Shown here: in pieces, positions 1-8,849 of the stretch
Numbering within the stretch: position 1 is the stretch's first letter
How the letters are laid out: each line of letters begins with the position of its first letter
Assembly: GCF_007997085.1 (NCBI RefSeq)
Contig: NZ_VORR01000003.1
Location: forward strand, 59,227 to 123,226
Source: Polaribacter sp. IC066
GTDB taxonomy: Bacteria > Bacteroidota > Bacteroidia > Flavobacteriales > Flavobacteriaceae
Length of the DNA: 64,000 bases
Reading direction: 5' to 3'
Notes under the pieces: generated by a model
What the model saw: only the letters and a program-made list of their open reading frames with translations
The model's database searches: none
Told to the model about the DNA's origin: nothing
Made by a program: the position numbers and the translations under genes

Positions 1-368
1 CTACCAGTTAAAGGTTCGTTAGTAAGGTTCTTTAATTCAAATGCAGATGAACCACTTACTAAAAGTTGTACCTCTTCAAATTGGTCTGTAATTATTTTTA
101 AAGTCAAACCAATATTCGGAATTCTTTGCGCTTCGTCTATAAACACAAATTTAAAATCACCAATAATAGATTTTAACTGTTCTGTATTTACATGTTCTAA
201 CAATGCCCTTACAGTTGGATCATCACCATCTAAAAAAAGGTGCTTCTTCTCTTTCAAAATAGTATGTAACAAAGTCGTTTTACCCACTTGTCTTGGCCCA
301 ACCAAAACAATAGATTTTCCTTTTCCGTACTTTTCTATAATTTGAGAGTATAACTGTCTTTTTATCAT
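1..368 (-). CDS. AAA ATPase, DUF4143-type family (C-terminus off the left edge)
   Basis: This gene is read from an ATG at 366-368 and stays open for about 122 residues to the window edge, so only the N-terminal half is visible. A P-loop (GPRQVGKTT, about residues 24-32) and a Walker B strand ending FVFIDEAQR are clear, followed by LLVSGSSAFEL, which fits sensor 1. This order is typical of the ATP-binding proteins with a C-terminal DUF4143 domain that are scattered through Bacteroidetes genomes, often in accessory or repeat-rich places. Their cellular role is not established. The DUF4143 part would lie outside the window, so the family name rests on the AAA half. Two tandem palindromes lie just upstream (382-441) and probably cover its promoter. 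Confidence 0.85.
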   Translation of the reverse strand, partial: MIKRQLYSQIIEKYGKGKSIVLVGPRQVGKTTLLHTILKEKKHLFLDGDDPTVRALLEHVNTEQLKSIIGDFKFVFIDEAQRIPNIGLTLKIITDQFEEVQLLVSGSSAFELKNLTNEPLTG

Positions 369-381
369 GGAAACATCTTAA

Positions 382-441
382 TTCACCAAATATACGTATA
401 TTCAGTGAATAATTTCACCAAATATACGTATTTACAGTGAA
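382..441. promoter_or_regulatory. Two tandem 28-bp palindromes upstream of the AAA ATPase gene
   Basis: Positions 382-409 and 414-441 are two copies of a 28-bp near-palindrome. Each begins TTCACCAAATATACGTAT and ends CAGTGAA; the first is symmetric at 24 of 28 bases. The copies start 32 bp apart, close to three helical turns, so two bound dimers would lie on the same DNA face. They are 14 to 73 bp upstream of the ATPase start, where its promoter should be. Operator function is inferred. Confidence 0.65.
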
Positions 442-689
442 TACACTAATCAAAATAGCTCTATTTATAAATCAAAAAGCTGGTACATAAGTCTATTCGT
501 CATTGAAGGTTTGTTTGAGATATTTAAAGATTGCTAAAATGAAGATGTATTTCTATTGAAAGTATCTTACGAAGTAAAAAAAAGTAGTAAAAACAGATCC
601 ACTCTTCAAAAACCTCTTGGATTTCTGATTAAAAGATTGCTTCGTTCCTCGCAAAGACGAGAAAATCTATTAATTTGGATTTCAACTAA
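442..689. other. Intergenic region without a recognised gene
   Basis: I see no credible coding sequence here. Around 641-662 is a stretch (ATTGCTTCGTTCCTCGCAAA) of a kind that recurs between genes in flavobacterial chromosomes. The rest is AT-rich and unremarkable. Confidence 0.5.
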
Positions 690-721
690 AAAAACCTTCT
701 TGATTTCTCAAAAAGGTTTTT
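690..721 (-). terminator. Intrinsic terminator of the lepA operon
   Basis: AAAAACCTT (690-698) pairs perfectly with AAGGTTTTT (713-721) around a 14-nt loop. Read on the minus strand the stem is followed by a T-rich run, directly downstream of the small membrane protein that follows lepA. Confidence 0.75.
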
Positions 722-744
722 CTGTTTTTATATAACTTAAAAAA

Positions 745-915
745 TTACCTCGTTTGTTTCTTTTTTGCAGGAAATAAACCAAATGTTAATGCCAACCCTA
801 CAGCAGCAAATACTCCTGTAAAAAAATCTAAAATATCATTTTCTAACTTAAATATGAATATTAGAGCAGTACAGATTACTAAAATAAAAATTCCTAAACT
901 CTTATAGGTATTCAT
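745..915 (-). CDS. Small two-helix membrane protein, hypothetical
   Basis: A 56-residue protein starting MNTYKSLGIF with two predicted membrane helices (roughly residues 6-22 and 27-48) and a basic tail, AKKKQTR. The longer reading from 945 would need a TTG start and adds only a polar decapeptide, so I chose the ATG at 913-915. It lies about 50 bp downstream of lepA on the same strand and just before a terminator, so it probably shares the lepA transcript. No family is recognised. Being short, it is supported mainly by its coherent hydrophobic pattern and its position. Confidence 0.6.
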   Translation of the reverse strand: MNTYKSLGIFILVICTALIFIFKLENDILDFFTGVFAAVGLALTFGLFPAKKKQTR

Positions 916-965
916 ACTAATTTTTAACCTTGTTTCTTGTCTCAAAACAGTCTTGTCTCTTACTC

Positions 966-2762
966 TTAATCATTCAACTTCAAAACAGCCATAAATGCTT
1001 CTTGCGGAATTTCTACATTACCAACCTGGCGCATTCTTTTCTTCCCTTTTTTCTGCTTTTCTAATAACTTACGTTTTCTAGAAATATCTCCTCCATAACA
1101 TTTTGCAGTAACATCTTTACGCAAAGCTTTAGTAGTTTCACGCGCAATGATCTTTGCACCAATTGCTGCTTGAATAGGAATATCAAACTGTTGTCTTGGT
1201 ATTAATTCTTTTAATTTTTCAACAATTTTTTTACCAATATGGTATGCATTGTCTGCGTGTAATAAAGCAGAAAGTGCGTCTACTCCAGAACCATTTAATA
1301 AAATATCTACTCGTACTAATTTCGATTCTCTCATACCGATAGGATGGTAATCAAAAGAAGCATATCCTTTAGAAACTGTTTTTAAACGATCATAGAAATC
1401 GAAAACAATTTCCGCCAAAGGCATTTCAAAAATTAACTCAACTCTTTGCGTTGTTAAATATGTTTGATTGATAATTTGACCTCGTTTTTCGATACACAAA
1501 CTCATTACTTGCCCCACAAAATCGGACTTTGTAATAATAGATGCTTTGATAAAAGGTTCTTCTACTCTATCTAATCTTGACGGATCTGGCAGATCTGTTG
1601 GATTGTTAAGAATAAGAATTTCATTTGGGTTCTTCTTTGTGTAGGCGTGGTAAGAAACGTTGGGAACTGTTGTAATTACAGTCATATTAAATTCACGCTC
1701 TAAACGTTCTTGAATAATTTCCATGTGTAGCATTCCTAAAAACCCACAACGAAAACCAAAACCTAAAGCAGCAGAACTTTCTGGCTGAAATACCAAAGAA
1801 GCATCATTTAATTGCAGTTTTTCCATAGAATTACGCAATTCTTCATAGTCTTCTGTATCTACCGGATAAATACCTGCAAAAACCATTGGTTTCACATCTT
1901 CAAAACCATCAATAGTTTCAGTAGTTGGTCTTGCGAAATCTGTAATAGTATCTCCTACTTTTACTTCTTTTGCTGTTTTTATTCCTGTAATCAAATACCC
2001 AACATCACCTGTTTTTACAGACTTCTTTGCAACTTGTGTTAATTTTAACGTTCCGACTTCATCAGCAAAATATTTTTTACCTGTTTCCATGAACATTATT
2101 TCTTGACCTTTTTTTATCTCACCATTTAAAACTCTAAAATAGGTTTCAATACCTCTATAAGAGTTGTAAACAGAGTCGAAAATTAAGGCTTGCAAAGGTG
2201 CATCAGGATCTCCTTTTGGAGCAGGTATTTTATTGATAATCGCTTCGATAATCTTATCGACACCAAAACCTGTTTTTCCACTTGCGTGAATAACATCTTC
2301 TGGTTCACAACCTAATAAATCTACAATATCATCGGTTACTTCTTCTGGGTTAGCAGAAGGTAAATCTATTTTATTTAAAACAGGAATAATCTCTAAATCA
2401 TTCTCTAAAGCCAAGTATAAGTTAGAAATTGTTTGCGCTTGTATACTTTGCGCAGCATCTACAATTAACAAAGCCCCTTCACAGGCAGCAATAGATCTTG
2501 AAACTTCATAAGAAAAATCTACGTGCCCAGGAGTGTCTATTAAATTTAAAATATACTGCTCTCCGTTGTGCGTATAATCCATCTGAATGGCGTGCGATTT
2601 TATAGTAATTCCACGTTCGCGCTCCAAGTCCATACTATCTAATAACTGATCTTTCTTCTCTCGATCTGTTACAGTACCAGTAAAATCTAACAATCTATCT
2701 GCTAATGTACTTTTACCATGATCGATGTGAGCAATAATGCAAAAGTTTCTAATATTCTTCAT
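966..2762 (-). CDS. lepA: Elongation factor 4 (LepA), ribosome-associated GTPase
   Basis: LepA/EF-4 is a translational GTPase that acts on the ribosome and influences initiation and stalled elongation. The G-domain motifs are all present: [14 protein letters not shown] near the N-terminus (G1), DTPGH (G3), NKID (G4). The LepA-specific C-terminal domain ends in a lysine-rich segment ([18 protein letters not shown]) and [10 protein letters not shown], as in the family. At 598 residues it has the usual length and is complete. The ATG at 2760-2762 puts [19 protein letters not shown] in the expected frame. A small membrane protein gene and a terminator follow. Confidence 0.98.
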   Translation of the reverse strand: MKNIRNFCIIAHIDHGKSTLADRLLDFTGTVTDREKKDQLLDSMDLERERGITIKSHAIQMDYTHNGEQYILNLIDTPGHVDFSYEVSRSIAACEGALLIVDAAQSIQAQTISNLYLALENDLEIIPVLNKIDLPSANPEEVTDDIVDLLGCEPEDVIHASGKTGFGVDKIIEAIINKIPAPKGDPDAPLQALIFDSVYNSYRGIETYFRVLNGEIKKGQEIMFMETGKKYFADEVGTLKLTQVAKKSVKTGDVGYLITGIKTAKEVKVGDTITDFARPTTETIDGFEDVKPMVFAGIYPVDTEDYEELRNSMEKLQLNDASLVFQPESSAALGFGFRCGFLGMLHMEIIQERLEREFNMTVITTVPNVSYHAYTKKNPNEILILNNPTDLPDPSRLDRVEEPFIKASIITKSDFVGQVMSLCIEKRGQIINQTYLTTQRVELIFEMPLAEIVFDFYDRLKTVSKGYASFDYHPIGMRESKLVRVDILLNGSGVDALSALLHADNAYHIGKKIVEKLKELIPRQQFDIPIQAAIGAKIIARETTKALRKDVTAKCYGGDISRKRKLLEKQKKGKKRMRQVGNVEIPQEAFMAVLKLND

Positions 2763-2885
2763 TCGTTAAATTTGAGTTCTAAAATAGATTACAAATATAC
2801 GGGATTTAAAAAGCAGAAACAATAAAACATTTTTGTAAAGTATTGAAACTTATGACTGTTTTTTATTTTATAATTTAAAATCGTT

Positions 2886-3124
2886 CTTATCCGATAAAAG
2901 CCTCAAAATTGCTCTACTTTTAGAACCAACCTACCTTCCGGCAGACAGGGAAACAAGATTTAAACCCTAGCTATCTGACAAAGACACATAACCTGAAATA
3001 AAAATATCTACTTTATTTTTATGAAATTATTTTCAAAAAAACACGGTGTCATTTAAAAAATTCGTAAAATATTTACTTTAAAAGGGTTTCTCAAACTTAA
3101 AATATCTTTAACCGTACACTTATG
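2886..3124 (+). repeat. Dispersed repeat, copy 1
   Basis: First of four related intergenic elements (others at 3895-4104, 14062-14281 and, reversed, 38863-39178). Shared landmarks in order are a start like TTGTCCGATAAAA, a partner such as CTATCTGACAAA about 70-100 bp on that can form a hairpin with it, the constant ATGAAATTATTTTCAAAAAA, and an end AATCGTACACTTATG. This copy carries extra sequence in the first part (CTTCCGGCAGACAGG), itself a common flavobacterial intergenic motif. The 472-bp gap it occupies holds nothing else that I can identify. Confidence 0.75.
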
Positions 3125-3234
3125 GCTGATTTAAATTCAAAAAAAAAAGAACTTCTTTTTTAATTGAACATATGATTATTTTAAACCGTTAAAAATATTA
3201 TTTTTTTGTATATTCAACCTAAATAACACAAAAA

Positions 3235-3825
3235 ATGAAAATGAAAATAGTTTACATCATTCTAGGAATCCTTATCGCTCTCTTTGTTGCATCTCAAATC
3301 TTTTTTATGAGCAGTCAGAAAAACATTGAACAATACCCTTTTAAGGTAGTAAAAACCTACGATAATTTTGAAATCAGAAATTATGAAGCAACACTTTTTA
3401 CAGCTGTAAAATTAGCTACCAATGAGTACGATAAAGCATCTAGTAAGGGATTTTCTGTGTTAGCTGGTTATATTTTTGGAGGCAATGAAGAAGAAGAAAA
3501 AATAGCGATGACTTCTCCAGTTGCTATGACTTTAGACGATACAACGACCATGATGTTTATGGTTCCTAAAAAATATACCAAAGAGAATTTACCAACCCCT
3601 AATGATGCATCGATTGAGTTTAAAGAAATACCAGCCAAGAAAATGGCGGCAATTACTTTTGGAGGTTGGGCAGACAGTGAAAAAATTGAATCTTACAAGA
3701 AAAAGTTGATAGCCGCATTAGAAAGAGAAGGCATCAAATATTCAAATAATTTTTTGTTTTTAGGTTACAATGCACCCTTTGAAGTATTTAACAGAAAAAA
3801 TGAAGTGATTGTTGAACTAGAATAA
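3235..3825 (+). CDS. SOUL-family haem-binding protein
   Basis: A 196-residue protein with one N-terminal membrane helix (residues 4-26, IVYIILGILIALFVASQIFF) followed by a SOUL domain. Visible family features are the opening strand YPFKVVKTYDNFEIRNYE, the central KIAMTSPVAMT block and the C-terminal LFLGYNAPFEVFNRKNEV. SOUL proteins bind tetrapyrroles, but the physiological role of bacterial members is unclear. The helix suggests it is anchored in the inner membrane with the domain outside. It is a single-gene unit flanked by two copies of the dispersed repeat and followed by its own terminator. Confidence 0.9.
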   Translation: MKMKIVYIILGILIALFVASQIFFMSSQKNIEQYPFKVVKTYDNFEIRNYEATLFTAVKLATNEYDKASSKGFSVLAGYIFGGNEEEEKIAMTSPVAMTLDDTTTMMFMVPKKYTKENLPTPNDASIEFKEIPAKKMAAITFGGWADSEKIESYKKKLIAALEREGIKYSNNFLFLGYNAPFEVFNRKNEVIVELE

Positions 3826-3848
3826 TTTAACCACAACTTTATGAAAAC

Positions 3849-3880
3849 AAAAAAGTACACTAAACTTATTGTACTTTTTT
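3849..3880 (+). terminator. Intrinsic terminator after the SOUL gene
   Basis: AAAAAAGTAC (3849-3858) pairs with GTACTTTTTT (3871-3880) around a 12-nt loop, 24 bp past the SOUL stop codon, and runs into further T residues. Confidence 0.8.
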
Positions 3881-3894
3881 GTTTTTTAAATTTA

Positions 3895-4104
3895 TTGTCC
3901 GAGAAAAAACTCAAGATTACGCTGCTTTTAGAGCCAAGACTTGACCCTAACTAGTTGACAAACATAAATAAATTGAAATAAATTGTCTACTTTATAGTCA
4001 TGAAATTATTTTCAAAAAAGCAAGGTGTCATTTAAAAAATTTACAGTATCTCTTATTTTAATAAGGTTTATAAAACTAAAAATATTTTTAATCGTACACT
4101 AATG
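3895..4104 (+). repeat. Dispersed repeat, copy 2
   Basis: Same orientation as copy 1 and only about 770 bp from it, so the two bracket the SOUL gene as direct repeats. It begins TTGTCCGAGAAAA, contains AGTTGACAAAC and ATGAAATTATTTTCAAAAAA, and ends AATCGTACACTAATG. Recombination between copies 1 and 2 would delete the SOUL gene. Confidence 0.8.
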
Positions 4105-4125
4105 TTTGTTTTTATTGAACTAAAT

Positions 4126-4401
4126 TTAATAATCTCTATTTAGCTCTGCAATAGCGACTTTAAATTCTTCTTTATTCATCTTTTCATCACCAGATTTATC
4201 GTAGCCTTTTATCATTTCTCCGGCTACTAGACCTCTTAAAAAACTATTAATACCAGCCTCTTTTAGTAACTCTTTAATTTCGTCTTTATTTAGAGATCCA
4301 TCTTTGTCCTTATCAAAAGCTAAAAACGCTTCTTCAGGAGATTTAAATTTAGTTGTGATTAAGGTATGAATATCTTTTAAAAGACTTTCTTTTGCTCCCA
4401 T
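4126..4401 (-). CDS. EF-hand protein (calcium-binding pair), paralogue 1
   Basis: A 91-residue soluble protein without signal peptide. It has one canonical EF-hand loop, DKDKDGSLNKDE (Asp at 1, 3, 5, Gly at 6, Glu at 12), and a second looser one, DKSGDEKMNKEE, in which position 6 is Glu instead of Gly. It is a close paralogue of the next gene upstream (4430-4708): both begin with a short helix, then a KFxxPEEAF-type segment before the first loop. The two genes are 28 bp apart and probably co-transcribed. The ligand is expected to be calcium; the target is unknown. Confidence 0.85.
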   Translation of the reverse strand: MGAKESLLKDIHTLITTKFKSPEEAFLAFDKDKDGSLNKDEIKELLKEAGINSFLRGLVAGEMIKGYDKSGDEKMNKEEFKVAIAELNRDY

Positions 4402-4429
4402 TTTATTGAATTTATTTTGTTGATTTATT

Positions 4430-4708
4430 TTACTCTTTTATACCAGATTCTTTTATTGCTTCCTGAAATTCTTCCCAACTAACAGTTTTGTCATTGTTTT
4501 GATCAAAACTTTTCATCATAAATTCGGCGACTACACCTCTTATTATTGCATTAACGTTAGCTTCCTTTAATAATATTTTGAAATCAGCTTTTGTTAATAA
4601 GCCATCTTTATCACGATCATAATAACTAAAAGCTTGTTCGGGCGTTTCGAATTTACTTCGCATTAAAACTTCAATATTCTGTAATATTTTTTCTTTCGTC
4701 CAAGCCAT
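4430..4708 (-). CDS. EF-hand protein (calcium-binding pair), paralogue 2
   Basis: I start this gene at the ATG at 4706-4708 (MAWTKEKILQNIEVLMRSKF), which aligns with the start of its paralogue at 4126-4401; the longer frame to 4765 runs into a tandem repeat derived from the neighbouring gene. The first loop DRDKDGLLTKAD has Asp instead of Glu at position 12, a change that in other EF-hands favours magnesium or weak calcium binding. The second loop is DQNNDKTVSWEE with Lys at position 6. The 92-residue product is soluble and probably cytoplasmic. Confidence 0.82.
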   Translation of the reverse strand: MAWTKEKILQNIEVLMRSKFETPEQAFSYYDRDKDGLLTKADFKILLKEANVNAIIRGVVAEFMMKSFDQNNDKTVSWEEFQEAIKESGIKE

Positions 4709-4727
4709 TTTACTTCTGTAATTGGGT

Positions 4728-4943
4728 AATAAATCAGCATCTCTTACTTTTATTTCAGAAACCAAATCCTTTTAATCTTGCCATTCTGCAATAAATAAGT
4801 TGGTATCTCTTATTGTTATTTCAGAATGCCAATCCTTTTAATCTTGCCATTCTGCAATAAATAAGTTGGTATCTCTTATTGTTATTTCAGAATGTCAATC
4901 CTTTTAGTCTTGCCATTCTGCAATAAATAAGTTGGTATCTCTA
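4728..4943. repeat. 66-bp tandem repeat derived from the 3' end of the TolB-like gene
   Basis: Two full 66-bp units (4770-4835, 4836-4901) and a partial third (4902-4943) begin TTTTAATCTTGCCATTCTGC or one base different. The third contains the true end of the TolB-like gene, so the array is a duplication of its last 12 codons, stop codon and about 10 further codons. A more worn unit lies at 4728-4769. The unit is exactly 22 codons, so each copy again spells RDTNLFIAEWQD and a stop on the minus strand. Confidence 0.85.
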
Positions 4944-5998
4944 CCACCTCCATTATTTCTATTAGAAGAAAAAGCTAACTTTTTACCATCGTTAGAAAAC
5001 ACAGGAAAAGCATCAAAAGTTTCTCCGTGTGTAACTCGCTCTAGATTTTTACCGTCTACATCTATTAAATATAAATTAAATGGAAATCCTCTTTCTGCTT
5101 CAAAATTAGAAGAAAATAATATCTTTTTTCCTGAAGGATGAAAAAACGGACTCCAATTTGCGTTGCCTAAATCTGTTAGTTGACGCAAATCAGAACCATC
5201 TGCATTACAAATATAAAGCTCCATTTCTGTTGGTTCTACCAGACCTTCTGCTAATAAATCCTTATATGCTTTAATTGCTGATTCAGTTTTTGGTCTTGAA
5301 GAACGGAAAATAATTTTTGTTCCGTCTGGTGAGAAAAATGCGCCACCATCATACCCTAATTCATCTGTAATTTGTTTTACACCAGAACCATCTATATTCA
5401 TGGTGTATAATTCTAAATCTCCACTTCGGGTTGATGTAAAAACAATTTTATCTCCTTTTGGTGATACTGTTGGTTCTGCATCATAGCCTTTTTCGTTGGT
5501 TAATTGCTTCACAATATTCCCTTCTAAATCTGCCATAAAAATATCAAAACTATCATACACTGGCCAAATATATTTTCCGTTTTTACGCAACGGCACATCA
5601 GGGCAATTGTCATCAACCAAATGTGTAGAAGCGTAAATTATGTGTTTATTATCAGGTAAAAAGTATGCACAGGTTGTTCTCCCTTTTCCGGTTGAAATCA
5701 TCGGTGGCATTTTGTCTTTAAAGTTTTCATCAGCATTCATTAAAAACATTTGATCACAGCCTACATTCCAGTTTTTATAATTCGATTGAAAAACCAATTG
5801 TTTGTCGTCAAAACTCCAATATGCCTCTGCATTATCGCCACCAAAAGTTACTTGTTTGATGCTTTTAAAGTGCACTTCTTCAGGATAAATTAAAGAGTCT
5901 TTTACAAAAACATCTAATGCTTTAGTTTCTGATTGTTTTTTATCAGTTTTACAAGAAAAAATTAATAACGCTATTACGAGTAAAGAAAGGATTCTCAT
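4904..5998 (-). CDS. TolB-like beta-propeller lipoprotein (PD40 repeats)
   Basis: A 364-residue lipoprotein: hydrophobic leader with lipobox LIFSC (Cys16). The body is a series of PD40/TolB-like blades, recognisable from repeated segments such as EPTVSPKGDKIVFTSTRSG, GGAFFSPDGTKIIFRSSR, PFFHPSGKKILFSSN and FPVFSNDGKKLAFSSNRN. Such propellers usually bind proteins or peptides in the periplasm. It is divergent from an M28 peptidase lipoprotein with 44 bp between the starts, so the two may share regulation. Its 3' end has been tandemly duplicated (4728-4943). The binding partner is unknown. Confidence 0.88.
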   Translation of the reverse strand: MRILSLLVIALLIFSCKTDKKQSETKALDVFVKDSLIYPEEVHFKSIKQVTFGGDNAEAYWSFDDKQLVFQSNYKNWNVGCDQMFLMNADENFKDKMPPMISTGKGRTTCAYFLPDNKHIIYASTHLVDDNCPDVPLRKNGKYIWPVYDSFDIFMADLEGNIVKQLTNEKGYDAEPTVSPKGDKIVFTSTRSGDLELYTMNIDGSGVKQITDELGYDGGAFFSPDGTKIIFRSSRPKTESAIKAYKDLLAEGLVEPTEMELYICNADGSDLRQLTDLGNANWSPFFHPSGKKILFSSNFEAERGFPFNLYLIDVDGKNLERVTHGETFDAFPVFSNDGKKLAFSSNRNNGGGRDTNLFIAEWQD

Positions 5999-6014
5999 TT
6001 TATTTTTTATTATT

Positions 6015-6022
6015 TAACTTTG
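6015..6022 (+). promoter_or_regulatory. -7 promoter element of the M28 peptidase gene
   Basis: TAACTTTG matches the Bacteroidetes -7 consensus TAnnTTTG and lies 20 bp before the ATG. No clear -33 element is visible. Confidence 0.55.
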
Positions 6023-6042
6023 CAAAAATAATATTTATCATC

Positions 6043-7266
6043 ATGAGAAACCTCCTATTTTTAATCTTTTTCTGTTTTTTAGTTTCCTGTAAACCAGAAA
6101 AGAACCAAGAAAACCAGCTAAAAGAAGACGTCACTTTTTTGGCTTCGGATGCACTAGAAGGAAGGCAAACAGGAACTGAAGGCGAAAAAAAAGCAGCAAC
6201 TTATATTGCTAAACGCTTTAAAGAATTAGAATTACAGCCTAAAGGAACTCAAGATTATCTACAAACTTTTAGCTTTAAACCAAAGACAAATCCGCATGAT
6301 GAAGTAAAATTTGATGTGAATGGAGATGGAACCATCACCGGAAATAATGTGATTGGTTTTTTAGATAACAAAGCCGAAAACACGATCATTATTGGCGCAC
6401 ATTACGATCATTTAGGTTTTGGTGGCGAAGGTTCTTTATACAGAGATTCTACAAAAGCAATTCATAATGGTGCCGATGACAATGCATCTGGTGTTGCTGT
6501 TTTACTGAATTTAGCTGCAAAATTAAAAGAGAAAAATACGAATAATAATTACTTATTAATGGCTTTTTCTGGCGAAGAAATGGGTTTATTAGGTTCTAAT
6601 TACTTTATTAAAAATCCGACTATCAATACCAAAAAAATATCTTACATGATAAATATGGATATGGTTGGTAGAATGAAAAAAGATTCTTCTTTAGCGGTTT
6701 ATGGCACCGGAACATCGCCGATATTTAAACAAGTCTTAAAATCTCATAATGAGTTTTTTAAATTAGTGACGCGAGAATCTGGGGTTGGGCCAAGCGATCA
6801 TACCAGTTTTTATTTGGCTAATATTCCTGTATTGCACTTTTTTACAGGGCAACATGAAGATTATCACAAACCAGGAGATGATTCAGAAAAATTGAATTAT
6901 ACCGGAATGTATTTAATTTCTGACTATATTTTTAATATAATTTCTGATCTAGATAACAACGGAAAACTTGCTTTTAGAAAAACCAAAAACGAAAGTGAAG
7001 AAGCACCAAGGTTTAAAGTTGGTTTGGGAGTGATACCAGATTACTTGTTTGATGGAAAGGGAATGCGTATTGATGGAATATCCGAAGAAAAACCCGCACA
7101 AAAAGCAGGCTTGCAAAAAGGTGATATCGTTATTCAACTCGGTGATAGCTTGGTGACTAACATGATGAGTTATATGCGTGCTTTATCTGTTTTTGAAGAA
7201 GGAAATACAACTAAAGTTGTGGTAAAAAGAGGTAATGAAGAAGTTGAAAAAGTGATTAATTTCTAA
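6043..7266 (+). CDS. M28-family metallopeptidase lipoprotein with C-terminal PDZ domain
   Basis: A 407-residue lipoprotein (lipobox LVSC, Cys16) with an M28 peptidase domain and a PDZ domain at about residues 320-400. The metal and catalytic motifs of a co-catalytic zinc aminopeptidase are visible in order: GAHYDHLGFG, NGADDNASG, FSGEEMGLLGS, INMDMVGRM, and PSDHTSFY. The PDZ end reads KPAQKAGLQKGDIVIQLGD, a typical ligand-groove region. It should cleave N-terminal residues from peptides at the outer membrane or in the periplasm. It is divergent from the TolB-like lipoprotein gene. Confidence 0.93.
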   Translation: MRNLLFLIFFCFLVSCKPEKNQENQLKEDVTFLASDALEGRQTGTEGEKKAATYIAKRFKELELQPKGTQDYLQTFSFKPKTNPHDEVKFDVNGDGTITGNNVIGFLDNKAENTIIIGAHYDHLGFGGEGSLYRDSTKAIHNGADDNASGVAVLLNLAAKLKEKNTNNNYLLMAFSGEEMGLLGSNYFIKNPTINTKKISYMINMDMVGRMKKDSSLAVYGTGTSPIFKQVLKSHNEFFKLVTRESGVGPSDHTSFYLANIPVLHFFTGQHEDYHKPGDDSEKLNYTGMYLISDYIFNIISDLDNNGKLAFRKTKNESEEAPRFKVGLGVIPDYLFDGKGMRIDGISEEKPAQKAGLQKGDIVIQLGDSLVTNMMSYMRALSVFEEGNTTKVVVKRGNEEVEKVINF

Positions 7267-7329
7267 AAAGCTTCTTGATACAATCCCGCCTAAAAGCAGG
7301 ATCACTAGAAGTGACAACCTCAATATAAA

Positions 7330-7395
7330 CTAGCTAAACGAATTGTCAGTTCGAGTGATTTCGATTTTTCATCGAAATTGTATCGAGAACATTTA
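7330..7395. repeat. Flavobacterial intergenic repeat with hairpin
   Basis: The stretch GTCAGTTCGAGTGATTTCGA, then TTTTTCATCGAAATTGTATCGAGAAC, holds an inverted pair TTTCGAT/ATCGAAA. Sequences of this form recur between genes in many flavobacterial chromosomes. It lies between the M28 gene and the DUF4345 gene and may end transcription of the former. Confidence 0.5.
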
Positions 7396-7423
7396 AAACA
7401 TCGATAATTAATCATCAAGCTTC

Positions 7424-7825
7424 ATGTTCAAAACCAAACAAGATTTTACCCATAAAATTCACTTAATCATTTCGGTGTGCATTGTTGTGCCTATTTCTTT
7501 TTTCTACGGATTTAATCCAGGTTCTCAATTTGATATTCATTTAGAAACCATCGACGAACATAACTTTTTTAAAGCGATCATGGGTTTGTATTTAGGTTTT
7601 TCAATTCTTTGGATTTTAAGAGTTTTTAAAAGTAAATATTTAAAAACAGCCATCATCACCAATATAATTTTTATGTTAGGCTTGGGTCTTGGCCGAACTT
7701 TAGGCTTCTTTATGGATGGAAACCCCACTTTTGGCTATCAATTTGGCACTTTTGCAGAACTTTTTTTAGGCCTCTACGGATGTTGGGTTTTGAGCATTAA
7801 AAACACTAATTTTGCAGAAAAATAA
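7424..7825 (+). CDS. DUF4345-family membrane protein
   Basis: A 133-residue protein with four predicted membrane helices: around residues 11-28, 49-66, 75-93 and 110-126. The spacing and the GLGLGRTLGFFMDG segment before the last helix fit the DUF4345 family, whose function is unknown. The ATG at 7424 precedes MFKTKQDF. It ends 6 bp before the dusB start, so the two are almost certainly co-transcribed, though a functional link is not implied. Confidence 0.75.
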   Translation: MFKTKQDFTHKIHLIISVCIVVPISFFYGFNPGSQFDIHLETIDEHNFFKAIMGLYLGFSILWILRVFKSKYLKTAIITNIIFMLGLGLGRTLGFFMDGNPTFGYQFGTFAELFLGLYGCWVLSIKNTNFAEK

Positions 7826-7831
7826 ATTACT

Positions 7832-8833
7832 TTGGTAAAAATAGGCAACATAGAACTCCCAGACTTTCCATTATTATTAGCACCCATGGAAGATGTTTCA
7901 GATCCGCCGTTTAGAGCGTTGTGTAAAGAAAACGGTGCAGATGTTGTTTACACAGAATTTATTTCTTCAGAAGGATTGATTCGTGACGCTGCAAAAAGTG
8001 TCATGAAGCTAGATATTTATGAAAAAGAAAGACCTGTAGGCATTCAGATTTTTGGAGCCAATTTAGAATCGATGTTAAGAACGATTGAAATTGTAGAAAA
8101 ATCGAATCCCGATATTATCGACATTAATTTTGGTTGTCCGGTTAAAAAAGTAGTTTCTAAAGGAGCTGGTGCCGGAATTTTAAAAGACATCGACTTAATG
8201 GTTTCACTTACAGAAGCCATGGTAAAACATACCAATTTACCAATTACTGTAAAAACTCGTTTAGGTTGGGATCATGATTCCATAAAAATTGTAGAAGTTG
8301 CAGAACGCTTGCAAGATGTTGGTTGCAAAGCAATTTCAATTCATGGAAGAACCCGAGCACAAATGTATAAAGGCGATGCAGACTGGCAACCTATTGCCGA
8401 TGTAAAAAATAACCAAAGAATGCACATTCCTATTTTTGGTAATGGAGATGTTACTACTCCAGAAAGAGCCATGGAAATGCGAGATGAATATGGTTTAGAT
8501 GGCGCAATGATTGGAAGAGCTTCTATTGGATACCCTTGGTTTTTTAAAGAAGTAAAACACTTTTTTGAAACAGGAGAACATTTAGCAAAACCTACAATTT
8601 CTGAAAGAACACAAATTGCCAGAAGACATTTACAAATGGCAATTGATTGGAAAGGAGAACGTTTAGGTGTTGTAGAAACTAGAAGACATTACACAAATTA
8701 TTTTAAAGGAATTCCGCATTTTAAAGAATACAGAGCCAAAATGGTTACTTCAGACGATCCTAGAGATGTTTTTAAAGCGTTTGATGAGGTAGAAGAAATA
8801 TTTGGAAATGTTGTAATTTCTGAATATCGATAA
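7832..8833 (+). CDS. dusB: tRNA-dihydrouridine synthase (DusB type)
   Basis: This enzyme reduces specific uridines in tRNA to dihydrouridine using FMN and NADPH. The TIM-barrel signatures are plain: LLLAPMEDVSDPPFRALC near the N-terminus, INFGCPVKKVVSKGAGAG with the catalytic Cys, VKTRLGW, ISIHGRTRAQMYKG, IFGNGDV and GAMIGRASIGYPWFF. The start is a TTG at 7832 giving VKIGNIELPDFPLLLAPM; no ATG exists upstream in frame after the previous stop, and starting later would remove the first strand. The length, 333 residues, is normal for the family. Confidence 0.95.
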   Translation: MVKIGNIELPDFPLLLAPMEDVSDPPFRALCKENGADVVYTEFISSEGLIRDAAKSVMKLDIYEKERPVGIQIFGANLESMLRTIEIVEKSNPDIIDINFGCPVKKVVSKGAGAGILKDIDLMVSLTEAMVKHTNLPITVKTRLGWDHDSIKIVEVAERLQDVGCKAISIHGRTRAQMYKGDADWQPIADVKNNQRMHIPIFGNGDVTTPERAMEMRDEYGLDGAMIGRASIGYPWFFKEVKHFFETGEHLAKPTISERTQIARRHLQMAIDWKGERLGVVETRRHYTNYFKGIPHFKEYRAKMVTSDDPRDVFKAFDEVEEIFGNVVISEYR

Positions 8834-8849
8834 AGCTACACCATAGTTT

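Noticed and set aside
3019..3056. An 11-codon frame MKLFSKK... conserved in the forward direction of all four repeats
   Set aside because: The reverse frame of the same DNA is longer and shared by three copies; constraint on the DNA element explains both, so I do not call a peptide gene.
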